Notes: generated by a model not told the origin, from the letters alone. DNA of 64,000 nucleotides from Desulfonema magnum (GCF_017377395.1 NZ_CP061800.1:248001-312000); one strand, 5' to 3'; positions 26,965 to 36,074 are shown, numbered from the stretch's first letter. Numbers and translations: made by a program.

Positions 26965-28125
26965 TCATCTTACCAGTTGTACTTCCATAAAATCCTGGAT
27001 TGCTTTTTTTAAAATAAATTCATTATCCAGATGTTTAACGGAGTTCCGAATCTGTTTTGCTGTCATTTTAGGATTTTCAATCAGATATAACAGTTTTTTA
27101 AAGGATTTTTTGATATTTTCATCGTTCACAGGGTCTTGCAATATAACACCATTCTGATTGACTGATAAGCAGTCAACATATCCTGTTTTATTACTGACAA
27201 GCACAGGAAGCCCCATTGCCTGAGCTTCGGCTGCTGCAAGCCCGAAAGGTTCATAGTGGGAGGGCAGGATCAATGCTTTGCAAAGAGAGGCATATTTCCA
27301 TCCGTTTTCCTGCGCCCCCAAAAAATGAATTCTTTCTGACAGACCCAAATCTAAAGCTAATTTTGCATAATTTTGCTGAGATCCTTTGCCAACAACTATT
27401 AAATCATATGAATCCGGCAAAGAATGAAGACCCCTGATCCCTGTATCAAGCCCTTTTCTTGAGAATCCGCTTCCAAGGAAAAGCAGATAATTCTTTTCCA
27501 GGGATATATTATGTTTTACAGAAAGCTCCTGAGCTGTTTCATATCTTTTTTCAAAAATTTCACCTATTTTTTTCCAGTCTATACCTCCCGGAATAATCTG
27601 TATTTTATCTTTGTCAACAGCATAATCTTTACATATATCATCTTTCACGAGATTTGATATACACCAGATTTTTTTTAACCTTGGATTGCTAAAGCCCTGT
27701 TTTTCCAGATACAGAACATATGAATGAAAGAAGCTTGTTTTTCGGAAAATACGTTCAATTGCATTGCTGTTTTCGTTTTTAGTTTTTAAAAAACTTTTGT
27801 GTGTGCCGCCAGCACGAAGATGGGTAAATTGGGACATCTTATCCAATGAAAGAATAATATCAAAATGATTGGCTGAAAGATATTTATTTACCGCACGGTT
27901 AAATAACAAAGCCTGAATGAAACGGTTGCCTCTGCTGATTCCAAGAGATATTATTTTAAGGTTTTTGTGGCTTATGGGCCAATTCTGTCCTGGATATGTC
28001 AACAATGTCAATTTTACCCCTGCTGAGAGCAATCCCTCCATACAGTTGAGAGTCACTTTTTCTATGCCGCCATGAGTGGAATAATTACTGCGTATGATAG
28101 CAACAGTTTGTTTTTTTAAAATCAT
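26965..28125 (-). CDS. Glycosyltransferase family 4 (WaaG-like)
   Basis: 386-residue GT-B retaining glycosyltransferase. N-terminal domain with STHGGIEKVTLNCMEGLLSA (16-35); C-terminal domain with LLFLGSGFSRKGLDTGI (about 214-230), VVGKGSQ, and the donor-binding EPFGLAAAEAQAMGLPVLV (about 299-317) that holds the paired glutamates. Similar to LPS core glucosyltransferase WaaG. Probably adds a hexose to the inner core at the cytoplasmic face. Start ATG 28125; only 3 bases from the downstream end of the next minus-strand gene, so cotranscribed with 28129-28920. Confidence 0.87.
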   Translation of the reverse strand: MILKKQTVAIIRSNYSTHGGIEKVTLNCMEGLLSAGVKLTLLTYPGQNWPISHKNLKIISLGISRGNRFIQALLFNRAVNKYLSANHFDIILSLDKMSQFTHLRAGGTHKSFLKTKNENSNAIERIFRKTSFFHSYVLYLEKQGFSNPRLKKIWCISNLVKDDICKDYAVDKDKIQIIPGGIDWKKIGEIFEKRYETAQELSVKHNISLEKNYLLFLGSGFSRKGLDTGIRGLHSLPDSYDLIVVGKGSQQNYAKLALDLGLSERIHFLGAQENGWKYASLCKALILPSHYEPFGLAAAEAQAMGLPVLVSNKTGYVDCLSVNQNGVILQDPVNDENIKKSFKKLLYLIENPKMTAKQIRNSVKHLDNEFILKKAIQDFMEVQLVR

Positions 28126-28128
28126 GTG

Positions 28129-28920
28129 TCACCTTATCTGTAGCAATCCGTTAAGACATTTATGCTGATCTGAATCAATAGCCTTTTTTAACAACTGATC
28201 ATTTTTGTCAAGCCTTTTTCTATTATTTTCTTCATGCCAGAGGTGGAAACAAACAGCCATGAAAGGATGTTCTTTTCTTTTCAGTCCATACTTATAGAAT
28301 CGGACAGCGAGTTCCGAATCCTCCCGTCCCCAGCCCACAAAAGCCTGATTATATCCGTTAATGGCAAATATGTCTTCTCTGAAAAAGCCCATATTGCAGC
28401 CCCGAATTCCGTTTAAGCGGGTTAAAGAATAAGGCGGCAAAAAAGGAAGTCTTACCAGATGATGGCTGTTTGAAATATTTCCTGAAACAAAATGCTTCAG
28501 CAGCCTCATTTTGGAGTCTGTATCTTTATAAGAAAAAATATGGGTAAGTTTTCTGCTTACCAGTATCCGTTTCCCTTGAAAAAAGAAACCTTTTTCAGCC
28601 AGACAAAGATGATCCTCAATAAAATGCTTTTCCGGGATACAATCTCCGTCAAGCATGATGATATATTCTCCGGATGATTTTCTGATGGCTTTATTTCTGA
28701 TTTCTGACGATCTGAATCCCAGGTCTTCCTGCCATACATGATAAATTGGCAGCAAAGCATCATCCATAAACCTGCGAACAACTTCAAGGGTTTCTGGCCC
28801 GGAACCGTCATCAGCAATAATAACTTCATAAGCTGGCCGGGTCTGATGGCATAATCCTTCCAGTACTTTTCTGAGCATATCCGGACGATTGTAAGTTGTT
28901 ATAATAACGGATAGTTTCAT
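28129..28920 (-). CDS. Glycosyltransferase family 2 with galactosyltransferase-type C-domain
   Basis: 263 residues. GT-A signatures: MKLSVIITTYNRPDMLRKVL (1-20), VIIADDGSG (34-42) and metal-binding MLDGDCIP (about 94-101). The second half contains GCNMGFFREDIFAINGYNQ and FVGWGREDSELAVRFYKYG, the Glyco_transf_7C (galactosyltransferase C-terminal) pattern. Typical of LPS core or capsule enzymes. Upstream partner of the family 4 transferase, separated by 3 bases. Confidence 0.85.
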   Translation of the reverse strand: MKLSVIITTYNRPDMLRKVLEGLCHQTRPAYEVIIADDGSGPETLEVVRRFMDDALLPIYHVWQEDLGFRSSEIRNKAIRKSSGEYIIMLDGDCIPEKHFIEDHLCLAEKGFFFQGKRILVSRKLTHIFSYKDTDSKMRLLKHFVSGNISNSHHLVRLPFLPPYSLTRLNGIRGCNMGFFREDIFAINGYNQAFVGWGREDSELAVRFYKYGLKRKEHPFMAVCFHLWHEENNRKRLDKNDQLLKKAIDSDQHKCLNGLLQIR

Positions 28921-28945
28921 TGTAAAACATGCCTTTTTCTTTTTT

Positions 28946-29016
28946 TAACGCCGGGTTTTTATTTGAAAATATTTTCATAACCAGCGGTGAAAAACCCGGG
29001 TTTTTTATGAGCGTTT
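28946..29016. repeat. palindromic repeat, AAACCCGG core
   Basis: CGCCGGGTTTTTATTTGAAA and CGGTGAAAAACCCGGGTTTT around GAAAATATTTTCATAACC. This uninterrupted copy is a reference for the insertion seen at 62547. Confidence 0.7.
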
Positions 29017-29037
29017 ATTTAAAAGGTCCGCCATAGC

Positions 29038-29925
29038 TCATTGTCTGGGCCACAATGAATACGGCCGGATTTTCCACCGGCGATGAACCCAGAACCACTG
29101 CTCAGGATATTCACGCACAACAGACTCAATGACTTTGTTATATTTTTCAGTGTTGATTTCCACATCTTTGGTTTTGTCTCCGGTTTTTGTCAGCGGAATT
29201 TCAGGCAAAAATTTCCCTGTAAAACCGAATTCCTCACGAATCAGAAACACAGGAACCACAGGGGCTTCTGTTTTCATCGCCAGCAAAGCCATTCCTTTGT
29301 TTGTGCAGGTCCGATGTCCGAAAAAATCCACAAAAACCCCCTCATACCAATCCACACTCTGATCCATGAGCATGGCAACCATTTCGCCCCTGTTCAGGCA
29401 TCTGAGAATTTTACGGAGGGCTTTTCTCCTGTGAATCAGTTTTGCGCCAAAACGGCTTCTGGAATTTACAATAAACTGATCCAGAGGCTTGAAGTCAAGA
29501 GGTCTGTAAACAATACTGATGGGATATCCCAACATGGCCGCGATAACAGCCAAAAGCTCCCAGTTTCCAAAGTGGGCGGTAAGTATTAAAACCCCCCTGC
29601 CTTTCTCATATGCGTCTCGGACATGAGAAAGTCCTTCGATCTTAAAATATTTGAAAAATCTTTCTTGTTTCAGCCTCACTGACCATGCAGCTTCAAAAAG
29701 AATCTTTCCCAAATTTTCAAAAACTTTTAAAGAAAGTTCTCTGGTCTGAGACGGATTTTTACCAAAAACATAGGCCAAATTTTGCATGGCTATTTTTCTG
29801 TGTTTTGCATCAGCAATAAAAAAGAGTCGTCCCAACAAACACCCCATCCGGTCTCCCCATTGCTTTGGAATAAGACCCAAAAGGTTAATACATAAGACAA
29901 TAATTTTAAATACTATTTTTTCCAA
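29038..29925 (-). CDS. Lipid A biosynthesis acyltransferase (LpxL/HtrB family)
   Basis: 295-residue membrane-anchored acyltransferase that adds a secondary fatty acid to Kdo-lipid A. N-terminal helix (IIVLCINLLGLIPKQWGDRM), then the catalytic HX4E motif in ILTAHFGNWELLAVI (His about 118), PISIVYRPLD, an RRKALRKILRCLNRGEMVAM segment and VDFFGHRTCTNKGMALLA. The ending PEQWFWVHRRWK is a family hallmark. The specific acyl chain and position cannot be told. Confidence 0.9.
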   Translation of the reverse strand: MEKIVFKIIVLCINLLGLIPKQWGDRMGCLLGRLFFIADAKHRKIAMQNLAYVFGKNPSQTRELSLKVFENLGKILFEAAWSVRLKQERFFKYFKIEGLSHVRDAYEKGRGVLILTAHFGNWELLAVIAAMLGYPISIVYRPLDFKPLDQFIVNSRSRFGAKLIHRRKALRKILRCLNRGEMVAMLMDQSVDWYEGVFVDFFGHRTCTNKGMALLAMKTEAPVVPVFLIREEFGFTGKFLPEIPLTKTGDKTKDVEINTEKYNKVIESVVREYPEQWFWVHRRWKIRPYSLWPRQ

Positions 29926-30090
29926 GTTTTTTGCCTACCTAAAAAATTTTATACATTTTTAAATCATTATTTGTTTCTGTCGGACAGATTTATGATATAA
30001 TTATTTGTTATCATATACATTATTCCGTAAAATATCGAATACTCACCCTTCCCAAAAAGGACTGTTCTCCGTCATCAAAGCAGCATGACG

Positions 30091-30341
30091 GGAGTGTCCC
30101 ACCTTTTACACACCGAAAAAAATTAGCCACAAAGCCACAGAGAGACTTCGTGAAAATTTGTGTCTTCGTGCCTTCGTGGCAAAAAAAATGGCCGGTTCCG
30201 CTTTTCACACATCCGAAAAAACCAGCCACAAAGACGAGACTTCGTGAAACTTCGTGTCTTCGTGCCTTTGTGGCAAAAAAAACGGATGTGTCCCGCCTTT
30301 CACACATAAACCTGTCCTTGTGTAAAAGGTGGGACATACCT
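30091..30341. mobile_element. palindrome-bounded element with 9-bp flanking direct repeat
   Basis: Inverted arms TGTCCCACCTTTTACACA (30095) and TGTGTAAAAGGTGGGACA (30336) enclose two copies of a CACAAAG...TTCGTGTCTTCGTGCC repeat (30118-30184 and 30225-30282). AGCATGACG occurs just outside both ends (30082-30090 and 30342-30350), compatible with a 9-bp target duplication. No open frame. Confidence 0.5.
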
Positions 30342-30387
30342 AGCATGACGCCACTTTGTTGCTATTGGATAACAACTTAACAACCTT

Positions 30388-31467
30388 TCACTGCTCATTA
30401 TTCAGCAAGTTAAAAACGCCAAAGCATAAAAAGACAAAGTCCGCGGTCCATGCGGCAATTCCGGGAGGAAGCATTTCTCCGTATCCGAGAGAGAGACAAA
30501 AACTGTAAAACACCCAGTAAAGAAACGCAGTCCCGATGCCGTATGCAATACCGACTGGCAGGCCGTCCTTTGTCTTTCCGCTGATCGCAATGCCTGTTCC
30601 TATGATACATAAAATAATACAGACAAAAGGAAATGCGATTTTAGCGTAAAGATCAGTCCTGTAGATTGTAGCGTCATATCCCTCGGCTTCAACTTTTTTT
30701 ACATAATCGAGGAGTTCTTTAAAGTTCATCTCTTCTGATTTTTTTACGACGGTTTCCAAATTCTCCGGTAACAAACTGAGCTGCTCGGCCCGTTCCTCAT
30801 GAAATGTTATCTTATATTCTCCGGTTTCCTTATCGAGAATTTGCTCCATAAATTCATATAAAAACCACTTATCCCGACTGAACACCCCTTTTTTGGCGTC
30901 AATCCTTCTCTTCAATCTGAAATCCTTATCAAAATAATTAAGCGTGAGGCCAAAAACAGCTCGTTCCTTTTTATTATAATATCTTATATGTATGATAATG
31001 TGGTTATCCTTGAGCCAAATATTCTTCTCTCTTGATATGACAGCGGCCTTATGTCTCACATCTTTTAACCATATTTTATTTGCCTTTCCGACGGTTATCG
31101 GAACAATGACTTCGGAAAAAAGAAAAAGAACAAGACTGAAAAACAATCCCATGCCGAGAACCGGCTTTAAAAGCTGCCAAATGCTTACACCGCTGCTTTT
31201 TAACGCATTGATTTCATTATGTCTGTTCATCAGGCCAAAAACAATAAGAACAGCCAGCAGCACACACAGCGGAAGTATCTGCGCAACGATAAAAGGAATC
31301 TTGAATATAAAAAAAACAATCGCCTTTGAAAAAGGAACCCCTGCCTCTATAAAATTATCTATTTTTTCAAAAAAATCAACAGCAACATAAATACCGACAA
31401 CCATCGCCAGCACAATACCGACATATTTGAAAATCTCCCGGATCAGATATTTTGAAATTATTAGCAT
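30388..31467 (-). CDS. lptG: LPS export permease LptG (LptF/LptG family)
   Basis: 359-residue inner-membrane permease of the Lpt bridge that extracts LPS from the inner membrane. It has N-terminal helices (YVGIVLAMVVGIYVAVDFFE about 16, PFIVAQILPLCVLLAVLIVF about 54), the family EINALKSSGVSIWQLLKPVL segment (about 79), a periplasmic beta-jellyroll (about 135-270) and C-terminal helices. The start ISKYLIREIFK is typical of LptF/LptG; assignment to LptG rather than LptF is tentative because no second permease gene is present. Located beside msbA and lipid A genes. Confidence 0.85.
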   Translation of the reverse strand: MLIISKYLIREIFKYVGIVLAMVVGIYVAVDFFEKIDNFIEAGVPFSKAIVFFIFKIPFIVAQILPLCVLLAVLIVFGLMNRHNEINALKSSGVSIWQLLKPVLGMGLFFSLVLFLFSEVIVPITVGKANKIWLKDVRHKAAVISREKNIWLKDNHIIIHIRYYNKKERAVFGLTLNYFDKDFRLKRRIDAKKGVFSRDKWFLYEFMEQILDKETGEYKITFHEERAEQLSLLPENLETVVKKSEEMNFKELLDYVKKVEAEGYDATIYRTDLYAKIAFPFVCIILCIIGTGIAISGKTKDGLPVGIAYGIGTAFLYWVFYSFCLSLGYGEMLPPGIAAWTADFVFLCFGVFNLLNNEQ

Positions 31468-31506
31468 GAATTTTTAGTTCTCAGGCGATTTCCAAGAATA
31501 AACCCG

Positions 31507-31565
31507 TTTGCAATTCCGCGTTCAGGCGGTATGAAACCGCCACCGCCTGAACGCGGAACTGCAAA
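31507..31565. repeat. long perfect hairpin between lptG and msbA
   Basis: TTTGCAATTCCGCGTTCAGG is opposed by CCTGAACGCGGAACTGCAAA around GCGGTATGAAACCGCCACCG-type loop sequence. Probably a mobile palindrome rather than a terminator, since no T run follows in the minus direction. Confidence 0.6.
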
Positions 31566-31618
31566 CTGAAAACCAGCCAGTATGTTCTTTTTCGGAAATC
31601 GCCCCAGTTTCCGGCTAT

Positions 31619-33343
31619 TCACTGCATTCTGTATAATTTTGAATACTCTCCTTTTAAAGCAAGAAGCGCTTCGTGGTTTCCCTGCTCCACGATCTGACCA
31701 TCTACGATCACGATGATTCTGCGGGCATAGCTGATGGTTGAAAGTCTGTGGGCAATAACAAAGGTGGTGCGCCCTTTCATCAGATTTTCAAGCGCCTTCT
31801 GAACGAGCATTTCAGATTCCGTGTCCAATGCAGATGTGGCCTCATCAAGAATCAGTATGGGAGCATCTTTTAATAACGCACGTGCGATACAGATTCGCTG
31901 TTTTTCTCCGCCTGAAAGACGTCCGCCTAATTCTCCGATCATTGTGTCAAACTTGTCTGGAAAACTTTGGATAAAATCATAAGCATAAGCAGCTTTTGCA
32001 GCCTTCTCAATTTCTTTGTCCGTTGCGTTCTGCTTACCATAAGCAATATTGTTCCGAACCGTGTCATTAAAAAGTATGGTGTCCTGTGTGACAATGGCGA
32101 TCTGCTCCCGAAGAGAAGACACGGAAGCGTTCCGTATATCTGTTCCGTCAATCAGAATCTCACCTTCGCTGACATCGTAAAATCTCGGTATCAGATTCAC
32201 CAGCGATGTTTTCCCGCCGCCGCTCATTCCCACCAGTGCCAAAATTTCTCCGGGTTCAACATGAAGATGAATATTCCTTAACGCTGTTGTTTCTCCATAT
32301 CTTAAAGAGACATCCTTGAATGTCACGCTATGGGGTCCGAGTTCAAACCGGACAGGGTTCTGCGGCTCTTTGATATCAGATTCCCGCTCGATAATATCAA
32401 AAACCCTCTCAGCAGCGGCAAGCCCCTGCTGAATTGCATTATTGAGTTTGCTGAGTTTCTTCACCGGATCATACAGCATAATCACAGCAGTTGTAAAAGA
32501 GAAAAACGTTCCGGCCGTGGAAGTGCCGTCAATGACTCTGGAACCGCCGTACCATATGACAAAAGCAATGCCAAGCCCGCCTAGAAATTCCATGACAGGC
32601 GAGGACAGGGATTTTGCAATGACAGCTTTCATCTCCAATTTGAAAAGATGCTCTGTTTTTTCAAAAAAACGGTTTTTCTCATAGCCCTCCATTCCGAATG
32701 CCTTGACAATTTTATTCCCCACAAAGGTCTCATGCAGAAAAGAACTCATATCAGCCATAGATTCCTGACATCCTGTACTCACTCGCCGGACCCGTCTTCC
32801 GAATTCAACAATGGGAAAAAAGGCTATGGGCAGGACAACCAATGCGAATAATGCCATTTTCCAGTCTCTGTAAAAAATCACAAAGGTTAAGCCCACGATG
32901 GTGAAAACATCTCTCAGGGATCCGGTGACCGCCGTGGAAACCATGGTTTTGATGATATTGACATCATTGGTTATCCGTGACATCAGCCCCCCTGTTTTTT
33001 CGTCCTGAAAAAAAGAAAGCGGAAGGTCCTGGATGCGGTCATAAAGTGCGTTTCTCAGCTGCCTGATGATGCTTTCGCCCACATAATTCATAAGATATTC
33101 CTGGCCGTAATACCCGAAACCTCGTAAGAAGTATATCAGGATAACAGCGAGCGGAATGAGTCTCAGCATCGCCATATCTTTTTTGAAAAAAATATCATCC
33201 AGCATGGGTTTTACCAGAAAGGCAGTTGCCGACGTGCAAGCCGCAATCACCAGCATACATCCCATTGCGAGGAAAAGCCTCAGCCAATTGTTTTGTATAA
33301 GCGATATCAGTCGCTTGTGACGTTCCCTTATCTCAATTATCAC
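31619..33343 (-). CDS. msbA: Lipid A export ATP-binding/permease MsbA
   Basis: 574-residue half-transporter: six helices (1-310) and an ATPase domain with Walker A GMSGGGKTS (about 372), Q-loop IVTQDTILFNDTVRNNIAYG, signature LSGGEKQR (about 473), Walker B PILILDEATSALD (about 491) and H-loop AHRLST. It flips lipid A-core across the inner membrane; FFQDEKTGGLMSRITNDVNI is a typical MsbA coupling stretch. The operon context with the adjacent acyltransferase genes supports MsbA over a drug exporter. A heptamer tract separates its start from the upstream gene. Confidence 0.9.
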   Translation of the reverse strand: MIIEIRERHKRLISLIQNNWLRLFLAMGCMLVIAACTSATAFLVKPMLDDIFFKKDMAMLRLIPLAVILIYFLRGFGYYGQEYLMNYVGESIIRQLRNALYDRIQDLPLSFFQDEKTGGLMSRITNDVNIIKTMVSTAVTGSLRDVFTIVGLTFVIFYRDWKMALFALVVLPIAFFPIVEFGRRVRRVSTGCQESMADMSSFLHETFVGNKIVKAFGMEGYEKNRFFEKTEHLFKLEMKAVIAKSLSSPVMEFLGGLGIAFVIWYGGSRVIDGTSTAGTFFSFTTAVIMLYDPVKKLSKLNNAIQQGLAAAERVFDIIERESDIKEPQNPVRFELGPHSVTFKDVSLRYGETTALRNIHLHVEPGEILALVGMSGGGKTSLVNLIPRFYDVSEGEILIDGTDIRNASVSSLREQIAIVTQDTILFNDTVRNNIAYGKQNATDKEIEKAAKAAYAYDFIQSFPDKFDTMIGELGGRLSGGEKQRICIARALLKDAPILILDEATSALDTESEMLVQKALENLMKGRTTFVIAHRLSTISYARRIIVIVDGQIVEQGNHEALLALKGEYSKLYRMQ

Positions 33344-33352
33344 TTCTCATTT

Positions 33353-33422
33353 CCCAATTATCAATTATCAATCATCAATTATCAATTATCAATTATCAAT
33401 TATCAATCATCAATTATCAATT
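33353..33422 (-). repeat. ATTGATA heptamer tandem repeat
   Basis: About ten units of ATTGATA/ATTGATG (minus strand), same word as 23331-23442. It supplies the last codons and stop of the acyltransferase gene at 33410-34099 and lies just before msbA. Confidence 0.88.
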
Positions 33423-34099
33423 CCAATCTTATGACCGAATTTGCGATCAGCGTCAAACGTAATTTTGCAAAGTTCTTGTTCAAGGCGAATCCGGCACATT
33501 TCTTCTTTGTTTTTATCCGCGTCCTTTGGAACATATATCGGATCACCATAAACAAAGCGGCATTTTGTAAAAGGATAGGGAAGGATAAACCGGTCCCAGC
33601 TTGCAAAAATTTTCATTTTTTCTGCGCTATAAGCAATGGGGAGGATCGGAACGCCTGTTTTTTTTGCCAGCATAATCACCCCGGGCTGGGCTTTGAATCT
33701 TGGTCCCCGGGGGCCGTCCGGCACAACCACACCAGGTCTTTGTTTTTCTTTCAGCCGTCGGATCAGTGTGGTGAGTGCCCGGAGTCCTCCTCTTGAACTC
33801 GATCCCCGGATTGTCTCATGTCCCTGTTTTTGGAGTATCCTTGCAATAATCTCGCCGTCTTCTGACTGGCTTACAAGAATGACCGTATTCCACCCTTTGT
33901 GAATGTAGCTCAGAAGCAAAATCCTCGAATGCCAGAATGCGAATATGAACTTTCCGGAGTCGAGAACAGGTTTCACTTTTTCAACGCCAACAATTTCTAT
34001 TTTTGTTGTGCTGAAAAGAAGGTCAATAAAAAGCTTGCCGAGAATGCCGACAAGGTTCCATTTGATTTCATAGAGCATATTTTTTTTCTGTGTTTTCAT
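33410..34099 (-). CDS. DUF374 lysophospholipid acyltransferase-like protein
   Basis: 229 residues of the DUF374 branch of glycerolipid acyltransferases. Visible motifs: IFAFWHSRILLLSYIHKGWN (HxxR variant of the HX4D motif, about 53-72), SQSEDGEIIARIL, RGSSSRGGLRAL (about 97-108) and VVPDGPRGPRFKAQPGVIML (about 124-143). Members sit in LPS clusters and are thought to acylate lipid A or related lipids. The final IGIDN and the stop come from the ATTGATA heptamers, so the C-terminus is repeat-defined. Confidence 0.8.
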   Translation of the reverse strand: MKTQKKNMLYEIKWNLVGILGKLFIDLLFSTTKIEIVGVEKVKPVLDSGKFIFAFWHSRILLLSYIHKGWNTVILVSQSEDGEIIARILQKQGHETIRGSSSRGGLRALTTLIRRLKEKQRPGVVVPDGPRGPRFKAQPGVIMLAKKTGVPILPIAYSAEKMKIFASWDRFILPYPFTKCRFVYGDPIYVPKDADKNKEEMCRIRLEQELCKITFDADRKFGHKIGIDN

Positions 34100-34141
34100 G
34101 ACAATAAATTCATCAGTCTTTAGGATTTGAGATAAAAATAT

Positions 34142-35002
34142 CTAATCTTCCGGGATAAGTGATGGCGGAACAAGTTGCAGTTTATATCGTTTCAAATTCC
34201 GAAAAGGTTTCCCTGTTGTTATGATATAATCTCCGAACTGACGGCTGCATATCGCTGTCAGTTTTCTGCCAAGTCTGATTCTCCGAGTTCGCTCCGTGCC
34301 TCCGCCAAGTTCCAAGGGAATTTCATATTTTTTTATCATCGGGTATAAATGGGACACACCGACATTATCATCACCGTATTCATTCCACCAAGTAATGATG
34401 AAATCATTCAGAATCTCATCTTCTTCATTGGTTGCAGAGCGGGATTTCATGGGTCTGGCTTTTGAAGGTGCTGCCCCTTTTGCAATCAGGCTGTCGTGAA
34501 CTGCCAGCAGCTTTTGGCGAAGATCGTTTCTTTCCTCCCGGACATATTCCAGTTCATTGCAGACAATATCAAGAAGACGCATTGCATCTTTTAAAAGGGA
34601 TTGCGAATTTTGCTCATCAGCCGGAGTTGTGTGCAATGTTTCTTTTGCAACAAAATAGCTTTTTACAAGATCACGCTGAACTTGCCAAGCCCGGTCATCA
34701 CCAAATGGTTTCACAATCATCAGATAACCGGATTCGGTAAGAAAAACTATAGAATTTCGCTGGTTGCTTGAGCCGTATGTCTCACATACGGCTGGAATTT
34801 CGGACCACTCACCATAAGGAACTTCAAAAAAATCCTCTTCTTCAATCAGTTTGTCCTTATTGCGGTTGAATGATTGTCTTGCCGTACTTATCGGCCGCTC
34901 ATGCAATTCATCTACCATCCTGAAAGTAATAACAGGCTGTCCTTTATACTCAATCCGTTCCACATCTTTGCCCATGATATTAACAATTCTTTTATTATCC
35001 AT
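34142..35002 (-). CDS. ORF6N domain protein, variant 1
   Basis: 286 residues. Residues 1-105 form an ORF6N/BRO-like DNA-binding domain (IEYKGQPVITFRMVDELHER, FFEVPYGEWSEIPAV, FLTESGYLMIVKPFGDDRAW), followed by a coiled segment (about 130-170) and a C-terminal domain (about 195-280, ILNDFIITWWNEYGDDNVGV, RIRLGRKLTAICSRQFGDYI) resembling domains at the ends of phage primase/helicase-like proteins. ORF6N proteins are phage-associated regulators. The N-terminal half and about 125 bases upstream are near-identical to the neighbouring gene at 35379-36074, while the C-terminal halves are unrelated. Confidence 0.75.
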   Translation of the reverse strand: MDNKRIVNIMGKDVERIEYKGQPVITFRMVDELHERPISTARQSFNRNKDKLIEEEDFFEVPYGEWSEIPAVCETYGSSNQRNSIVFLTESGYLMIVKPFGDDRAWQVQRDLVKSYFVAKETLHTTPADEQNSQSLLKDAMRLLDIVCNELEYVREERNDLRQKLLAVHDSLIAKGAAPSKARPMKSRSATNEEDEILNDFIITWWNEYGDDNVGVSHLYPMIKKYEIPLELGGGTERTRRIRLGRKLTAICSRQFGDYIITTGKPFRNLKRYKLQLVPPSLIPED

Positions 35003-35091
35003 TCGTTATCTCCTTTGATGAATATCAAACTCGTGTTCAACAATGGCCGTTATATAAACCATAACCTTATTATACAATCATTAACCCATTG

Positions 35092-35109
35092 GATATTAAA
35101 GTTAATATC
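35092..35109. promoter_or_regulatory. candidate operator, GATATTAA-AG-TTAATATC
   Basis: Perfect 8-bp inverted repeat with a 2-base spacer, upstream of ORF6N variant 1. A TATAAT-like -10 lies at 35069-35074 on the minus strand, so the operator overlaps the expected -35 region. The identical site precedes variant 2. Confidence 0.5.
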
Positions 35110-35173
35110 AATGTCTATTTCATAGCAAAGTTGAACTTGTCACGCCTGATCATCATCAACTTGCCTGATTCTG

Positions 35174-35245
35174 CTCATGAAAAACCCGGGTTTTTCGCCC
35201 CCCGGTCATAAAAATACTTTCAGATAAAAAACCCGGGTTTTCTAA
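35174..35245. repeat. palindromic repeat, AAACCCGGG core
   Basis: AAAAACCCGGGTTTTTCGCC faces AAAAAACCCGGGTTTT around a CATAAAAATACTTTCAG centre, followed by TATTTTCACGG. Member of the family at 20110, 28946 and 42678. Confidence 0.7.
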
Positions 35246-35378
35246 ATCTATTTTCACGGTAACAACCCACAGAATTTACGGGATTCTTTAGCCGTATGTT
35301 TAAAATACACCGCGGAATTTCGGATATCTCAGTAAAGGAAATTTAAAAAAGATATCCGGCGCAAAAATTTCGCTGTGA

Positions 35379-36074
35379 TCATTTTTGCACTCTGGGAAAA
35401 ACTTTCGATCTGTCAGAAATGGCCAACAAAATTCTGTTCAAAGCTCTGCCAATCGGTTCACGCTTCCTGACCCGAATTACTGTGTAACCAAGAGACATTA
35501 AAATTTTATCACGCTGTTTGTCAGAATTTTTAGTCTTCAGATAGCGATGATACTCTTCATCATATTCAACAATAATATCATATTCAGATAAAAGAAAGTC
35601 CGCACGATATTTATTGATCCGTACCTGAGTTTTTACTGTTGCAAGCCCTTTTAGTGTTTCGGTAAGAGTTTTGCCGAATTCGATTTCAGCTGCATTACTT
35701 AACAGAAAGTTAAGAGAATTATCTTCAAAATATTTATTGCATATTTCTGAAATTTTTTCAGTACTTGATCTGTAAGAAGTTACAACCAAAAGATATCCCG
35801 CTTGAGTTAGGAAAATCATATGGTTACGTTGACAAACAATACTGCCGTAAGCTTCATATATGGTAGGTATCTGAGACCATTCTTTATAAGCAACCTCAAA
35901 AAAATTCTCCTTTTTAACAAATTTATTCTTATGATAATTAAATGCCCGTCTGGCTGTACCCTCAGGCCGTTCATGCAATTCATCCATCATCCTGAAAGTG
36001 ATAACAGGCTGACCTTTATACTCAATCCGTTCTATGTCCCTGCCCATGATATTAACAATTCTTTTATTATCCAT
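35379..36074 (-). CDS. ORF6N domain fused to a PD-(D/E)XK (Vsr/DUF559-like) nuclease domain
   Basis: 231 residues. The N-terminal 105 match the ORF6N domain of the neighbouring gene (IEYKGQPVITFRMMDELHER, FFEVAYKEW, IFLTQAGYLLVV). The C-terminal 105 form a Vsr/DUF559-like fold: RINKYRADFLLSEYDIIVEY (about 153-172) gives the D...E/D metal-binding strand, then DEEYHRYLKTKNSDKQRDKI and SLGYTVIRVRKREP. Such domains nick or cleave DNA; a catalytic D-ExD-like set is present but activity is unproven. The last residues (SDRSKVFPRVQK) come from the degenerate end of a palindromic element. Shares its promoter region with variant 1. Confidence 0.72.
   Translation of the reverse strand: MDNKRIVNIMGRDIERIEYKGQPVITFRMMDELHERPEGTARRAFNYHKNKFVKKENFFEVAYKEWSQIPTIYEAYGSIVCQRNHMIFLTQAGYLLVVTSYRSSTEKISEICNKYFEDNSLNFLLSNAAEIEFGKTLTETLKGLATVKTQVRINKYRADFLLSEYDIIVEYDEEYHRYLKTKNSDKQRDKILMSLGYTVIRVRKREPIGRALNRILLAISDRSKVFPRVQK

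Noticed and set aside
26965..26967. Selenocysteine readthrough of the GT4 stop TGA
   Set aside because: No obvious SECIS hairpin and no redox role in a glycosyltransferase; a gene remnant explains it better.
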